The notes beneath the pieces were generated by a model that made no database searches, had not been told where the DNA came from, and saw nothing but the letters and a program-made list of their open reading frames with translations. Of a stretch of DNA of 64,000 bases, positions 1-12,500 are shown in pieces; position 1 is the first letter of the stretch, and every line of letters begins with the position of its first letter. The stretch covers positions 20,439,829 to 20,503,828 of the forward strand of contig OZ023275.1 in the NCBI GenBank assembly GCA_964007475.1, given 5' to 3'. The translations under genes and the position numbers were made by a program. Source of the stretch: Hybos culiciformis. Its lineage: Eukaryota > Arthropoda > Insecta > Diptera > Hybotidae.

Positions 1-157
1 CCATGATAGTCCCTGTTTTGTGGATTATAACTTTTATTTTGCGATTTTTGAAAAATGATAAAAAAGTTATTTCTTTTAAATATATATAAATTTTTTTTAT
101 CGCGAATTCGGCGGAACTCATTGTTGCGTATCAGTTTGTCTGTATTAGCAGCACGAA
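1..157 (-). CDS. Possible partial coding exon at the left edge
   Basis: On the minus strand a long T/C tract ending in TTTTAG gives a strong splice acceptor, with the exon starting at 157. The frame whose first full codon is 155-153 stays open for 51 codons to the window edge and begins RAANTDKLIRNNEFRRIRDK. The first third is clearly GC-richer than its surroundings, and the last codons before the edge also have mixed codon use. No donor is visible before base 1, so the exon would be partial. A second overlapping frame has an ATG at 121-119 in a good insect-type context (CAACAATG) and is also open to the edge, so the reading frame is uncertain. I do not recognise the product. The plus-strand open frame across the same bases looks like an antisense shadow. 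Confidence 0.38.
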
Positions 158-2615
158 CTAAAAAAAAAAGGGAAAAATATCCAAAAAAAAAAAAAAATTT
201 AAGAAAAAAAACCGAAATAAAAAAAATTCATTTTGGCTGTCTATCAAATAAAAAAATATAATTTTGGTAAAAAGAAACAGTTGCAATTTTTTTTTTTTTC
301 GCAATTAAAAATTAAATAAGAGGGTTCAATTTATTGCGCCTGGTATATATGTATATGACGACGACGACCGTGTGGTTTTTTAAGTAAAAGAAAAGAAATT
401 TTGTTTTTTGTGGATATTTTTTAAAAAACTTAAAAAAATTATCATCAATAGTTAATTTTTTAAAACATTGACATAGAATTATAAATCAAACAGAATATTT
501 TAACTATTTGCATTAAGGATGATATTATACAGTCAGTCCTGGGTCTGTTTCGTTTAATTAAGCATATGCTATAATAATACATTAATATACCTATGTATAT
601 TACACTTAGTGTGAATAGTACAATGTGCAGAGCAAATAAATTGGATAAATTGCTTTTCAAAATATTTTGTTTTCTATAAAATTGATTAAAATTAGAAAAA
701 ATGATTCAAATTTCATTGCGATCGCATTCATATTAAAAAAAACTACAAATTTTAAAACGATTTATTTCATTCATCACCTTATAGAGTTTCTGTACTGGCA
801 GCTTTAATATCAAATTTTGGGAACGGCTTTCTTTCAGCTTTCTTTCGTCTTTCGCCATATAAAAAAAATCGCAAAAACCGAAAGAAAGACTCTTAAAGTA
901 CATACATAAAAGAAATAATTACAAACCACCGAACATTTAATTCATCAACAATGAGAAATCATGAACATTGAAAAATTGTTTTTAGTTAGCCGTCAAAAGT
1001 AAGTAGAACGTAAGTGGTTTTAGCAGTGTGCACAGCTTTTTCAAAAGACTGCTTTAAGACGTCTTCGTATTGCCAGTGCAGAAAGGATATTAGGTATATT
1101 ATCTAGAAAATATTAAAATCAAATATCATAAAGAAAAAATATATATATATTTTATTTTTATCAAAAAACTAAAAGATATAGATAAAAATGTTATACCTAC
1201 ATTATACAAATTTAATAATTTAACAAAAATTGTATCTTTAAAAAATAAAAAAAAAATAATTCAGAACTTTTTACAAAAATTCTTAGTTTCTATTCCAAAG
1301 GTTCAAGATTGGGTGTCACAATATTGTCAAATGTGTAACTTCTACAATGTTTATTTACATTTTTTTTTGTCCGCATTTTCATTTAATATATAACTTTAAC
1401 ATCAGTATTTATTTATATATATATATTTATGATGTATGTATGTACAATGAATATCATGTTGTAGAATTTATTATAAAAATTGATGTCAAATACAAAATTA
1501 CTTTTTTCTATTAACATTTTGTATACTTGTTTTAATTGTCTAACCAAGTAAAAGGATACAAACAACACACTAATGCATATTATAGGCATTATCAAGTGCA
1601 CACAAAACATTATATAATATCTATATTTTGCACTTAGTGCATTGTGAAAATGCAGTAATCACTTATAAATATATAAATATATGTACATATATATATTTAT
1701 TATGTAAATTGTATACTTGAGCATAATAAATTCTTAAAGAAATGAGGGCGAAATGCGTAATTAGAATTTATTAAGATAAATTAGGAAAATGTATGCCATC
1801 AGCATTCGTATAGTATTGATCATTAACTGTATAGATTTAACCTATGGAAAATATTACATATACTTTTAAAATATTTTGCAATAAAAATAAATTATAAAAA
1901 GCATTAATAATTTGGAATTTTTAGACGTTCCTTATAATGAATAAAATTTCTAGATTTTAATTTTTAATTCAACAAATAAAATATTAGTTTTATAACGTAT
2001 TCTATATAATGGCATACTGGCCTAGTTGGTTTCAATATCTCGGTTGGTAGATAAACTGACGTTATACTAACTTATCGTTATAAATTGCAGCTCCAACATA
2101 ATCATATATATGTAGCCTAAAAACCTAATCAGAATTCTAATTAAATCGATAACAGACAAAAGAATCAGACTTAACAAAATTAAATTACAATTAAAATTAA
2201 ATATTTAAAATATGCATTTATTTAATCGTATAAATTTCTTAGAAATTATCATAAAGTATATATTATAAACTTCTTTCTAAGTTTCTGATGTTATATGCAC
2301 GCGTTTAAATGAACATAGTAAGTATATGAAATTTGATTATAAATGCTGAAAAACCAAAAAATTTCCTCTTTAATAATATTTTCATTACAATTTTTATGCT
2401 TTTAAAAAAAAAAAACTTTTTAATGTTATATGAGAAGGCACAAAAAAAGTGTATGTTTTTATACACTAAACATATGTAAAATTCGTATGAAAAAATTCCT
2501 CAGACGTTGCAAAAAAAAAAAAAGGAAAAAAAAAAGTATGAGTAGTCAAATATCATTTCGAATAATTCGCAAAATATTTTTTAGATGCTCATAAAAATTG
2601 ATTCAAATTTTTTGA
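158..2615. other. AT-rich non-genic stretch
   Basis: Homopolymer runs and TA-rich DNA with no convincing gene. A GACGACGACGACCG island sits at 357-370. A 13-codon ATG frame at 961 overlaps a donor-like GTAAGT at 999, but nothing confirms it as an exon. Confidence 0.6.
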
Positions 2616-2619
2616 ATTC

Positions 2620-2811
2620 CTTCTATACAAAGAAATTTTAGTTACTAAATACAATTTCTTATTGTAGACATTAAGAAATAAAATTATAGTTATGGACTTT
2701 TTAGAGATTATGGCTCTTCTATACAAAGAAATTTTAGTTACTAAATATAATTCCTTATTGTAGACATTAAGAAATAAAATTATAGTTATGGACTTTTTAG
2801 AGATTATGGCT
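2620..2811. repeat. Two-copy tandem duplication, 96-bp unit
   Basis: The unit starting CTTCTATACAAAG occupies 2620-2715 and again 2716-2811. The copies differ at only two positions by eye (both C/T changes in the AAATACAATTTC / AAATATAATTCC part), so the duplication is fairly recent. The 82-codon minus-strand open frame here simply reads through both copies, repeats its own residues and is not supported as a gene. Confidence 0.9.
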
Positions 2812-2890
2812 GCAGCAACTGGTAGAGGATTTTTCATTTTCCGTTATTACATTTACCAATTGCTTTATCAGTGTCAACTTCGGGCGTCAT

Positions 2891-3002
2891 AACGTCGACA
2901 GGCCATAACGTCAATTGACTTCATGTCTCAAAAATTGAATCAATGGACTTTATGAATGACTAATTTTTTGAGAGTCAAGTGATGTTATGTCCTATTAACG
3001 TT
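2891..3002. mobile_element. Small hairpin MITE-like element
   Basis: The left arm begins AACGTCGACAGGCCATAAC. The reverse complement of the right arm begins AACGTTAATAGGACATAAC, and the match continues through TTGACT and CTCAAAAA with a few mismatches and one gap. Arms are about 45 bp around a short loop. No clear target-site duplication was found. The structure fits an old foldback-type MITE. Confidence 0.6.
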
Positions 3003-4553
3003 ACTATACATACCATCGTCATCTTTTTCTACGACTACACGGAGTTGCATTAAAAATTTTAAAATTTTCTTATTGACGAGCTTTCCACACACTTAATTGA
3101 ATCTTATATAGAGAAAAAAAATTAATGGAAAATTATTTTTAATATTAAGAACTTAGGCTTAGTTCCATTTAATAGAACTAAAGCCACATCATTTTCCATA
3201 AAATAAAAGCGCATTTATGTTGAAAATTTAGTTTTTTTTGTCATTTTTCTTAATTTTTTATTTTTGTAAAAAAAAGGTATAACGTATTTTCATTTCATCA
3301 TAATATTTTCACAATTAGCATTAAAATTACTTTTCTTTGAAAAAAAAAACAAAAATAAATTTCATATATTTTATACATAGAAGGTCATCTAACACCACCT
3401 GTAAATTGCGTCTGCAGTCTGAAAATATGTAATAAAAAAGGGTATATATACAGCATACATATATATAATATTATTCCTAAAGGATAATAAAGTACTACAT
3501 TCACTACATAAAAATAAAAAAAAAATTATGTGGTGGCAGGTAAACAACATTGTTTTTGATGATAAAAAAATGTATACAATTTAAAAAAAAAAAATGAAAA
3601 TTTCTGAATGAATCATACAAAAATTCACGAAAGAAAGACTATCGCAATTAAAAAGAGTTATATACATACATATATAATATATTATACGTAAAATATACAT
3701 TTTATGCAAACAAAATTTTTTTATTTAGTGTTAGTATCTAAATACTTATTTTTTTATATTTATTTAAGTATTTTATATGAAATTTTCAGTATAGAGAGTG
3801 TAGTCTACGAGAATTTTGACTTTTTTAAATAAATTTACATATCCTGCAATATCTATCTATATGTTTGTATTATTGGAATATCCCTTCATTAAATTGAATT
3901 TATGTTCAAAAATATTACACGAAATTATTGGAGGTTCAAGATGCGATACTTTCTACATTAATTGCTTATCTTTGTCCTTGGAAACTTTCATTTACAGTAA
4001 AACTTGCTTTCCTAATATGAAAGTTATGACTATTGTAATGTGTTCGCATTAGTGGAATATGAAAGATTCCAAAATATTGCCGAGTGCGTACATAATTGCG
4101 ATGTTCTTTCAGATTCTACTTAATCAGAGTTGTGATTAGGATACTTAAAAAAGTTTTCCCATTTTCTACTAAAGTTTAATTTTTGAGAAATTGGCAATGT
4201 TTCTACATAGTTTGTTGTTGTATTTTTTTAATTGTATTTTTGAAATTGTAATAATTTTTAACAGTCAAATAAATTCCATTTCTTATTACTATATCATTTT
4301 ATACACTCATTATATTTCTCTATGATAAACACATCATCATATGAAGGCGAAAAACAGAACCGTAAAGGAAGACAATTTACTCTGGAGTAAAACCTAAAAT
4401 TAATGTTGCAATTTATATGGAGATGATAATAAAACTTAATTTTCACCTAAACATAGGAAATTGATTTTCCAAAAACTTATATTTGCTTATTAAACTGAAG
4501 TTTTTTATTTTGCATTATTAATTCTAATAAATTTTTTTTTTTTCTAATTTCAG
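3003..4553. other. AT-rich non-genic stretch
   Basis: No supported gene. A 78-codon open frame at 3816-4052 has more mixed composition than its surroundings but no splice or start evidence. A pyrimidine-rich tract at the right end is the acceptor of the next feature. Confidence 0.55.
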
Positions 4554-4826
4554 GTGAAAATTTTTGGACTTATACATGCATTGGACAATATTACATGCAT
4601 TGGATATACATTACTAAGGTCATTACAAGAATCAAGAATTGATATATAAAAAGTTTTAAGACTATTATATAAAAAAATTTTTTGATAACATTGTACTTAT
4701 ATCTTATTTTTTCGAGAAATTAAACTATAAAAACAAATATAGAATCTGGCAAAGTGGCCAAATAGAATAGTTATCTTATGGATTGCTGGACGGGTAACGC
4801 CCGACTGGCGAATATTATAGTTTAAG
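4554..4826 (+). ncRNA. Spliced-looking exon, possibly non-coding or 5' UTR
   Basis: A strong acceptor (T-tract, then CTAATTTCAG at 4544-4553) and a consensus donor (AAG|GTAAGT at 4824-4832) bound a 273-bp segment. Most of it is AT-rich with stops in every frame, so it is not a normal coding exon. Its last 60 bases are unusually GC-rich and include the small hairpin CGGG-TAACG-CCCG. A 15-codon ORF starts with ATG at 4778 and ends with TAA at 4823-4825, one base before the donor; it reads MDCWTGNARLANIIV. This fits a leader exon with an upstream ORF or a lncRNA exon. Chance pairing of splice sites is also possible. Confidence 0.33.
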
Positions 4827-7800
4827 GTAAGTTTTTTTTGTTACTTCAAACTAATCTAATTAATTCTGAAATACAAAAATTGAAATAATTTTTTTACAGA
4901 TATCAATCACCTAAAATTTATTTTTGTTGTTTACTACACTTTTTGATATAATTTTCTTTTATAAAATTTATGCAGATTGAAAAACTTCCGGATAGTTGGA
5001 ATATAAGTTTAAAAATAAATAATTTCTTAAGTTATTAGAATTATGTTTTAATAAATAATACTATGGTCGAAAAAGATGGTTTGAAAATTTTGTAGAACGG
5101 AAACTTATTTGAGATAATCTAAACTCGGAAACCAATGACAAAAGAAACTTATGTGTTTATTACTGTACTAAGTTTAAATCTTTATATAAATCTTTATAGT
5201 AAATTACTAAATTAATCTAATAACAAATATGAGTGATGAGTTGACAATATTCATAAAAAAGAATCAAATACAAGAGTAAAAAAAAAAATTTCATTTGAAA
5301 GCTCTGAAGTTTTTCTATTAACTAACATTTCCAGCAAGACTAGATTAGAAGATACCAACATTTTTTATTCAAATTTATATCTGTAAAAGAAAGCTGCACT
5401 TTGGTTGCAGTTTGATTAAAAATATAAAGCTTATATGCTCAATATAATTTTTAGATTCTTTCTTTCTCATATGAATCTAGCTCTATAATTTTGATATGTA
5501 AACTGAAACTTTATTTTATCCTGTATATTGATCCATCAATATTTATTCGCACAGGTTAAATTTGACATATACATAAGTTACCTGCTATAATTAAAAGTTG
5601 TTAATCTTAACCAGATGATGCAAAAAATTAAAAAAATACCTACTTAACACAAAACTTAAAAATAACATAAAGGCTCTCTTTTGGCAAAAAAAAATCAAAA
5701 AAAAAACTTAAAGGAAATATATAAAAAATAATAAAAAATTAAAAAACATAAAAAAAATTTCACGCAAAGTTGATAAATAAAACTGGCCTTTTGAAATTTT
5801 TTTTTTATTTTAATGATTTTATTGCGATTTTTTTTCAAACATTTTTGTTTTTTTTTTTTTTTGTTGCGTTCTTCAATAATTATTATTATTTTTTTTTTTA
5901 ATACGTTATGTTTTTTATTTAACCTTGACCTTGAAATTAAAATCGAGAATTTTTGGTTTTTGCATTCCTGTTTTTAATATTTCCTTTGTGTGTGTGCTAA
6001 GTTTATTTTTTGCTGCTTCTTAAAAGACTGTGTTCTTCTCTAAGTAGTTCTTTAACATATAGAGAAATGACTTAATAATTATTATAATTCTTTTTTGCAA
6101 GATGAATTATATTTCAAAAAAAAAATAAAAAAACAACAAAATTATATTTTTTGCTAATTTTTACAGACATTTTTAATTTAATTTAATATAAAGAAAAAAT
6201 TAAATTAAATGCCAGATTATCATCTTTATATCATTAACAAATTGAATGATATAAATAATAATCCAAAATATATCCAGGTTTAAATTTTTTTTTTTTTTGT
6301 GTTTTTTGAATTCTACTTTTTACGTACCACACTATATTTTAGGCAAAAATAATGCGAAATTGTTAGAGAAAATAGTTGCGGTGGTGATTGTATTTACAAA
6401 AAAATCGATAATATGTATTTTTCTTATAGCAGCTATCTCTAGATAAATTCATATTTTAACCGTAATTAGTTCTTCTTTTACAGCTTCATAATGTGTAGAA
6501 TTAATTGAGTAAAGAACAATAAATGAACAGAAACTCAACAGATCAGAATTTTTTTATTTTACCAACTGTAATACCAAAGCATATAGTAGAATTGGCAATC
6601 CTTTTTCTAACTTCAAGAGTTTTGTTCTTTAGTAAATTTACATTAACTCTCGTATCTATTAAATACACCTGGAATAAAGACAGATGAATTTATATATCTT
6701 GATTGCAATTAGACGAAACGGATTTTATGTTGTTTTTATTTCGAAGTATATATAAATCAAAGTTACTGTTAAGCAAGAATTAATATATTTTTGTAATATA
6801 ATTCTTATGTTTGTAAGACGAGAAGCTACACTAAATTTGTACAACTTGTCAAAGTTTTTGTTTTAATAAATGTAGAAAATGAAATGTTTTTTTTTATTGA
6901 AGTATATGTGTAAAGATAAATTGAAACATGAATAAAATAGAAACTTAAATGCCATTGTAGAAGTCACAATTTGTGGAGTAATATTAATTTATTTTTAGAT
7001 TGCGCTCATACACTATAGGTTGCGCTCATAACACTCATAGACTAAACTTATAATATTGGATTCTTTAATCTGAAAAGTGACATCAAATAACAGTAATCAA
7101 TTCAATTTTGTTTTTTCTACACCGAACAATGTATATAAATCAGATACAGAATCCAATGGGATATAATATAATTTAACAGATGTTAGACATTTAAAAAAGG
7201 ATTATATGTAAAACTTTACTTCAGTAAAAATTGATCTATAGCAAATATCATTTAATATTATGCATTTTTTTTTTTTAAATAATTAATAAATATGTAGAAA
7301 AATATAAAGATTATTGATTTAATTAAATAATTTTATATAGCTACTCAATTATTCAGGCCATAAAATATTTTTCATATATTAGGTTCACAATATTGCTTTA
7401 TACATACTATATATTTATACAGTAGAATTTAATTTATTTCTTGCATATAAGTGAAAGTTGCAAATTTGAATGACTAAATAATATAACTTTATTATATGAA
7501 TACTAAATTTCATTTTAATAATATTAATTTTTTTTAACCAAATCTTGTTAAATAATTCATTAACCTATATATACAAATAATATAATATACTAAACAACAA
7601 AAATTTAGATCTCATTCATTTATGCGTGAATACTTTAATTAATTTTTATTTCTAATATAAACCCCAAAATAGTTTATTTTGGAAGCACTTATTTACATTT
7701 TTTTTTGTTGTGTAAGCAAAATAAGATAGAAAATATTATTGATATCAAATCTAACTGTACTGGCACACTAAATTGAAAGTTCAAAGACCTTTGAAGTCAA

Positions 7801-7959
7801 AATATAAACTATAGATAAAAAAAATATATATTTTGCAATATTTTATGTTTCAAGTTCTTCATAACTCACTAAAAAAAAAAAATAACTCTCTGTTTATAGA
7901 AAGGTTCTTGATCCCGCATTTATATATAAATATAATGATTGAACAATACTATAAAATTA
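4827..7959. other. AT-rich non-genic stretch
   Basis: Long A/T runs, for example around 5690-5760 and 5800-5900. A diverged two-copy 20-bp tandem repeat at 7000-7040 is listed separately. No gene seen. Confidence 0.6.
7000..7040. repeat. Two-copy 20-bp tandem repeat
   Basis: TTGCGCTCATA recurs at 7000 and 7020, each followed by a CACT-ATAG-type half with a small insertion in the second copy. This is a slippage-type duplication. Confidence 0.75.
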
Positions 7960-8145
7960 ATTTACGCGTTTTTTTATCTTCTCACAAAAAAAAAAGCTTA
8001 AAAATATGCGTTACGCATACGCACACCATTCAGTTGAGCTAAATTTGTTATGTATAAAGCAAAATTTTTGGCACGTTATTTTTTCTGCTTCTTTATACAA
8101 AACAAAATGTTAGGCATAAGGTTAATGACATTTTTTGCAAAAAAA
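7960..8145 (+). repeat. Dispersed repeat, copy A
   Basis: This copy shares, in the same order and orientation as 9425-9580, these blocks: ACGCGTTT, an A-run with AGCTTAAAAAT, the near-palindromic TGCGTTACGCATACGCA, then TATACAAAACA, a GCATAAGGTTAATGACATT block (CCTAAGGTTATTGACATT in the other copy) and a GCAAA-type tract. It looks like an old copy of a repeat family; class unknown. Confidence 0.6.
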
Positions 8146-9424
8146 AAACAAAACTTGAATAGATCTACAAAATTAGAACAAATTTTTTTCCTTCTATACT
8201 TTTAATCTATTGCTCACGTTTTTTTTTCGCTATATATAGCAAAAATTCATCGGTCACACAAAATAATTACTTAAGTAGTGTTGGAATGTTTTTTTTTTTA
8301 TTTGAATCCTGCAAAGGAGTTTCTATAATGTGCCAAGTATACACATTCCACTAGTAGTAGTATGTAGAATAATGAAAAAGTATTTTATTCCGACTAATTT
8401 GACATTAAAATTTAATATGAAGATCCATAAAAACATTTGAATGCATTATTATGATTTTGATTTAAATAAAACATATCTACTAAAAAAAGTACTTAGATTT
8501 ACAAAAATAATGGAAAGAATCCAAAGCTTGTAAATATCATTCGCAATTTTTATAATCAACGAGCCCATTAAAACAAAATTAAATATATTCTAAACGCAAA
8601 AGCTCAGATCTCATCACTTTACGCAATTTCAACACATATTAAACATAGAAATCTAAAATTTTGATGTACAGACTGATGATAGTATAGCCTATATTTAAAA
8701 GTATAATAATTATATTAAAAAATTATTGATAAACAACTAAATCATAGATGATAATAATAAAATTATAAAGATGATAATAGAGAGAAACTAATAAAAAAAC
8801 TGAAATATAAGATTTATTGTAAATGTCATTTTGCGTGTTGATAAAAAAAAAAAAAACAACATATATTCATAAAAAAATAATAAACCCGTCATTTAAGATA
8901 AAATTAATATTTTTATAAATTATTACTTTTATTATTTTAAATAATAAAATTATAATTTATAATTGATATTTTATTTTAAACAGGTTTACATCATTTTAAT
9001 ATTTATTTACATGTTTTTTTTAATGCATATTTATTTATTGATTAAAAGTTACTATTTGAATTTATTTATCTATTTTTTTTTTTTATTTTTAAAATATTTT
9101 TTAGTTATTTATATATATGTAGGTAATGTCATATGACTATGTCAATAATCACATAAATATTATTCATGATTTTATTCTTCGATTTATTTATTATAAATAT
9201 ATCTAAGCTAAAAATCAAAAAATATAGTCTACGCACAAATGCGTTACGCATTTAATAACTTTTAACGACGAAATTTTAATGTTTTGCTCAAATTTAAAAA
9301 AAAAAAACTAAATTTTTGTTTTTTAAGCTCTTTTTAGCAAACTTTATGTAAAAAGTTAATTGACCTTCTCCAACTGAGATACTATATATTTGAAAAAAAA
9401 AAAAAAAAAAAAAATTAAAAAAAT
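8146..9424. other. AT-rich spacer between two repeat copies
   Basis: Mostly A/T with a 22-base poly(A) run near 9393-9414. A further TGCGTTACGCA core occurs at about 9240. No gene seen. Confidence 0.55.
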
Positions 9425-9580
9425 AGACGCGTTTATTTTTATTGTCCATTAAAAAAAGCTTAAAAATGTGCGTTACGCATACGCATACTTGAAAAGATTT
9501 AAAATACAATTTGGTTTTTTTTTTTTTGCCAATTTTGTATACAAAACATAATCAGACCTAAGGTTATTGACATTAAATTC
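9425..9580 (+). repeat. Dispersed repeat, copy B
   Basis: Diverged second copy of the 7960-8145 repeat, with the same order of blocks around TGCGTTACGCATACGCA. A short minus-strand open frame here is an accident of the repeat. Confidence 0.6.
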
Positions 9581-12500
9581 GCAAATTTTTTTTTTATAAT
9601 TTTGTTAGACCTAATTATTTTCCTCTCAATATTTTTATATGTTTTTTTTTATTTTCGCCTCAAAAAGTGATTATTCAGATTTTATAATCCATCAATTCTT
9701 GCGAATATATATTTTCCAAATGGAAACTTAAGTTCAAATTTTTATGTATTAAGAAAAAGCATGTAACTTTTTTATTTGCAAAAAAAAAAAGAAATGTTTA
9801 AAATAATCAAACATAATGACTTCAAAATAAAAAAAATAATAAAAAAATACATACTTGCCTGTCGAAAGAAAATATAATGAGATTGATTGTAATAATTTTT
9901 CATGTTAAAAATTTCGCAGTTTAACAAACACAAATCATGTTAAGGTGTGTGTGGAGCTAACTGCTTTCACATGAGAATTTTATATTAAAGACATTTTTTA
10001 TAGTTATATTAAATTCATGACTTTGAACTATTTTATAAATTACATTTTTCTTTAGTTTTTATTTATTTAATATTATTGCCATATGATAATTTCATTTTAT
10101 ATGTAAGCCAAAGCCTAGAGTGTCTTATTCAATTAAGGGCTATAAACAAGATGTTTATAAATTCGCACTAACTCATAATGCTAACTCTAAAGTTCTAAAT
10201 AAGTAGTAAATAAAAGACAGAAAAGTTAAAAACATAATATACAAATTTTTCAATCAATAAATTTTAATAACTTAAAATATTTATTTAATTAATTTACATT
10301 ACAACTTTCCATTTGCTGGTACTCTTTTAATGGTGCTTTTACCATACTTTTTTAATGAACCAAAATACATAAAATGATTAAATAAAATCTTTAATTTTCT
10401 TCAAATGCGAACTTTTTAAATACACATTTAAAATTGACAACGTTATATGTAGTGAAAACTTTGAAAGATCATTTTTAATTTATCTATAATTATTATGATT
10501 TATTTATATATATTTTTTTTTTCAACTTTCAACAAATTTATTAAAATATATACCAAGATTGCAAGTATATAATAATGTCATTTTTGTATCTACATTATAT
10601 ATATAAATTATGAACTTCTTTGTGAGATTCAAACTAATGACTCTTGTTATGAATTTTATTTCTATAATATTACAGAGAAAAATATATTTGTATTAAGTTT
10701 CATATAAATACATATATTTCACAGAATATATGTTTTAATTTTCATTATCTATACTGTTCAGAAAATAAATGAGCAAAATGAAGAAACCTTTGTTATTATT
10801 AAAAAAATTTCAAATTTATTCCATATAACCAAAATTAAAAAAATTTTAGGACGAATGTGATTAGACTCGAATTTTTTCGAATACAACTTAATAATAAAAA
10901 CTATATTTAATTTTAAACAAAATTTTTATTCAAATCTTTCTAAAAATAAACTACTGTTTAAGTATTATGAATTTAAAGGATTATTATCTTTAATTCCGGC
11001 TTCTATTATAATCAGACATAGAGACATAGAGATAATTTGTAAGAGATTTTCATGTTGCAATTAATTTTTTCTAGAATATTAATTTTGTTGTCCGTGCGTA
11101 AACTAAATAATTAATAATAAAATATTAAAATATATTTATATAAGTCTATTTATTGTATAAGGTATGTATGTACACATTTATCTAAACATACCTACATATA
11201 TGATAATTGTTAATAACATATATATGTATATCTATATCACAATTTATATATATTATGTACGTTCATGATACTATAATACCATACATATTATTAATACATA
11301 TATGATACAATATATGTACATAAGTAGGTATCTTTTTTTTTTTTTTTTAATAAACATAAGTGAGATTTCAGATTATGAATGAATTTTTTTTCTGAATGGA
11401 GACTTTTTAAAAAATTCATAACATATCATGAAATTTTTTTATTTTATATCATAATTAGTTATATTTTCATGAATGCATAATTAATGATGAAATTTTTATA
11501 GGTTTGCTGATTTTGTTTAAAAACCAAATTAATCAAAATTGCAAAGTTACCACTTCACTTTTAACATATTTTCTTAATTTTTATATTTATTTTTGCATAG
11601 AAATAAATTTTCCGCATTGCAACTGCTGCAATAAATGATGCACGCAAACAAAGTTAAATAAAATTTATTTAGTTAAATAAAAAAAAACGCATGAATTTGT
11701 TTTAATTTTGACATTAATTAATTTTTAAAGATTATAATGAAAAATTTTTTTAATTTCAGCTTTGGCGAAATGTCAGAGCTATAATAGTGAAGAAAAATAA
11801 ATAAATCAAAAATGTTATCTATTAAAATCAAAGCAAAACTTATTTTTTTGTACAAAAGTTAACATAATAGTGGGTAAAGTATAAAGTAAAGTATTAGAAG
11901 TGAAAGTATTTATATAAACCACATTTTTGAATCTAGACTAGAGCTTCAATTAATGATGGTCTTTGTTATTTATTATTCCTGTATGTTTCTTCGATATAAG
12001 GTAATTGCATGGAATACTATAGTTTCATTTTGATATTATAGAAGTTCTATATATATAAGCTTCGATAAATGTTTGCAAATGCTTTAAACAAGTCAATTTT
12101 TTAAGTTTGTCTGATGGAACTATAAAATTAAAGTATTCCCGAAGTGCACGGAACGATGTAGAACTAAGGGCTCTCATCACAATTTAAAGATGTTAAAATA
12201 AATATATATTATAGAATGATGCGTCAAAGTTTCTATAAGAAATTTATTTTAAACAGAAATTGATATTATCTATCATTTATGTATGTACTTGAGCTATATA
12301 TTACATTAATAGTAAACTTAAAAGCAATATATCCGTCGGTAGAATATTTTTTTTTATTTGTATCAACCGACGGAATCATTATAAAAAATACAAGAACAAA
12401 AACTGGAAACTTAAATTGTTTATGAAATTTCTCATAATTTTGGACATAAATAAATAAATTAGTAGAATTGAAAAAAAAAAAACTTCAAATTGCATTTTTC

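Noticed and set aside
961..1005. ATG frame of 13 codons overlapping AA|GTAAGT as a first exon
   Set aside because: Too short, no promoter or downstream exon evidence.
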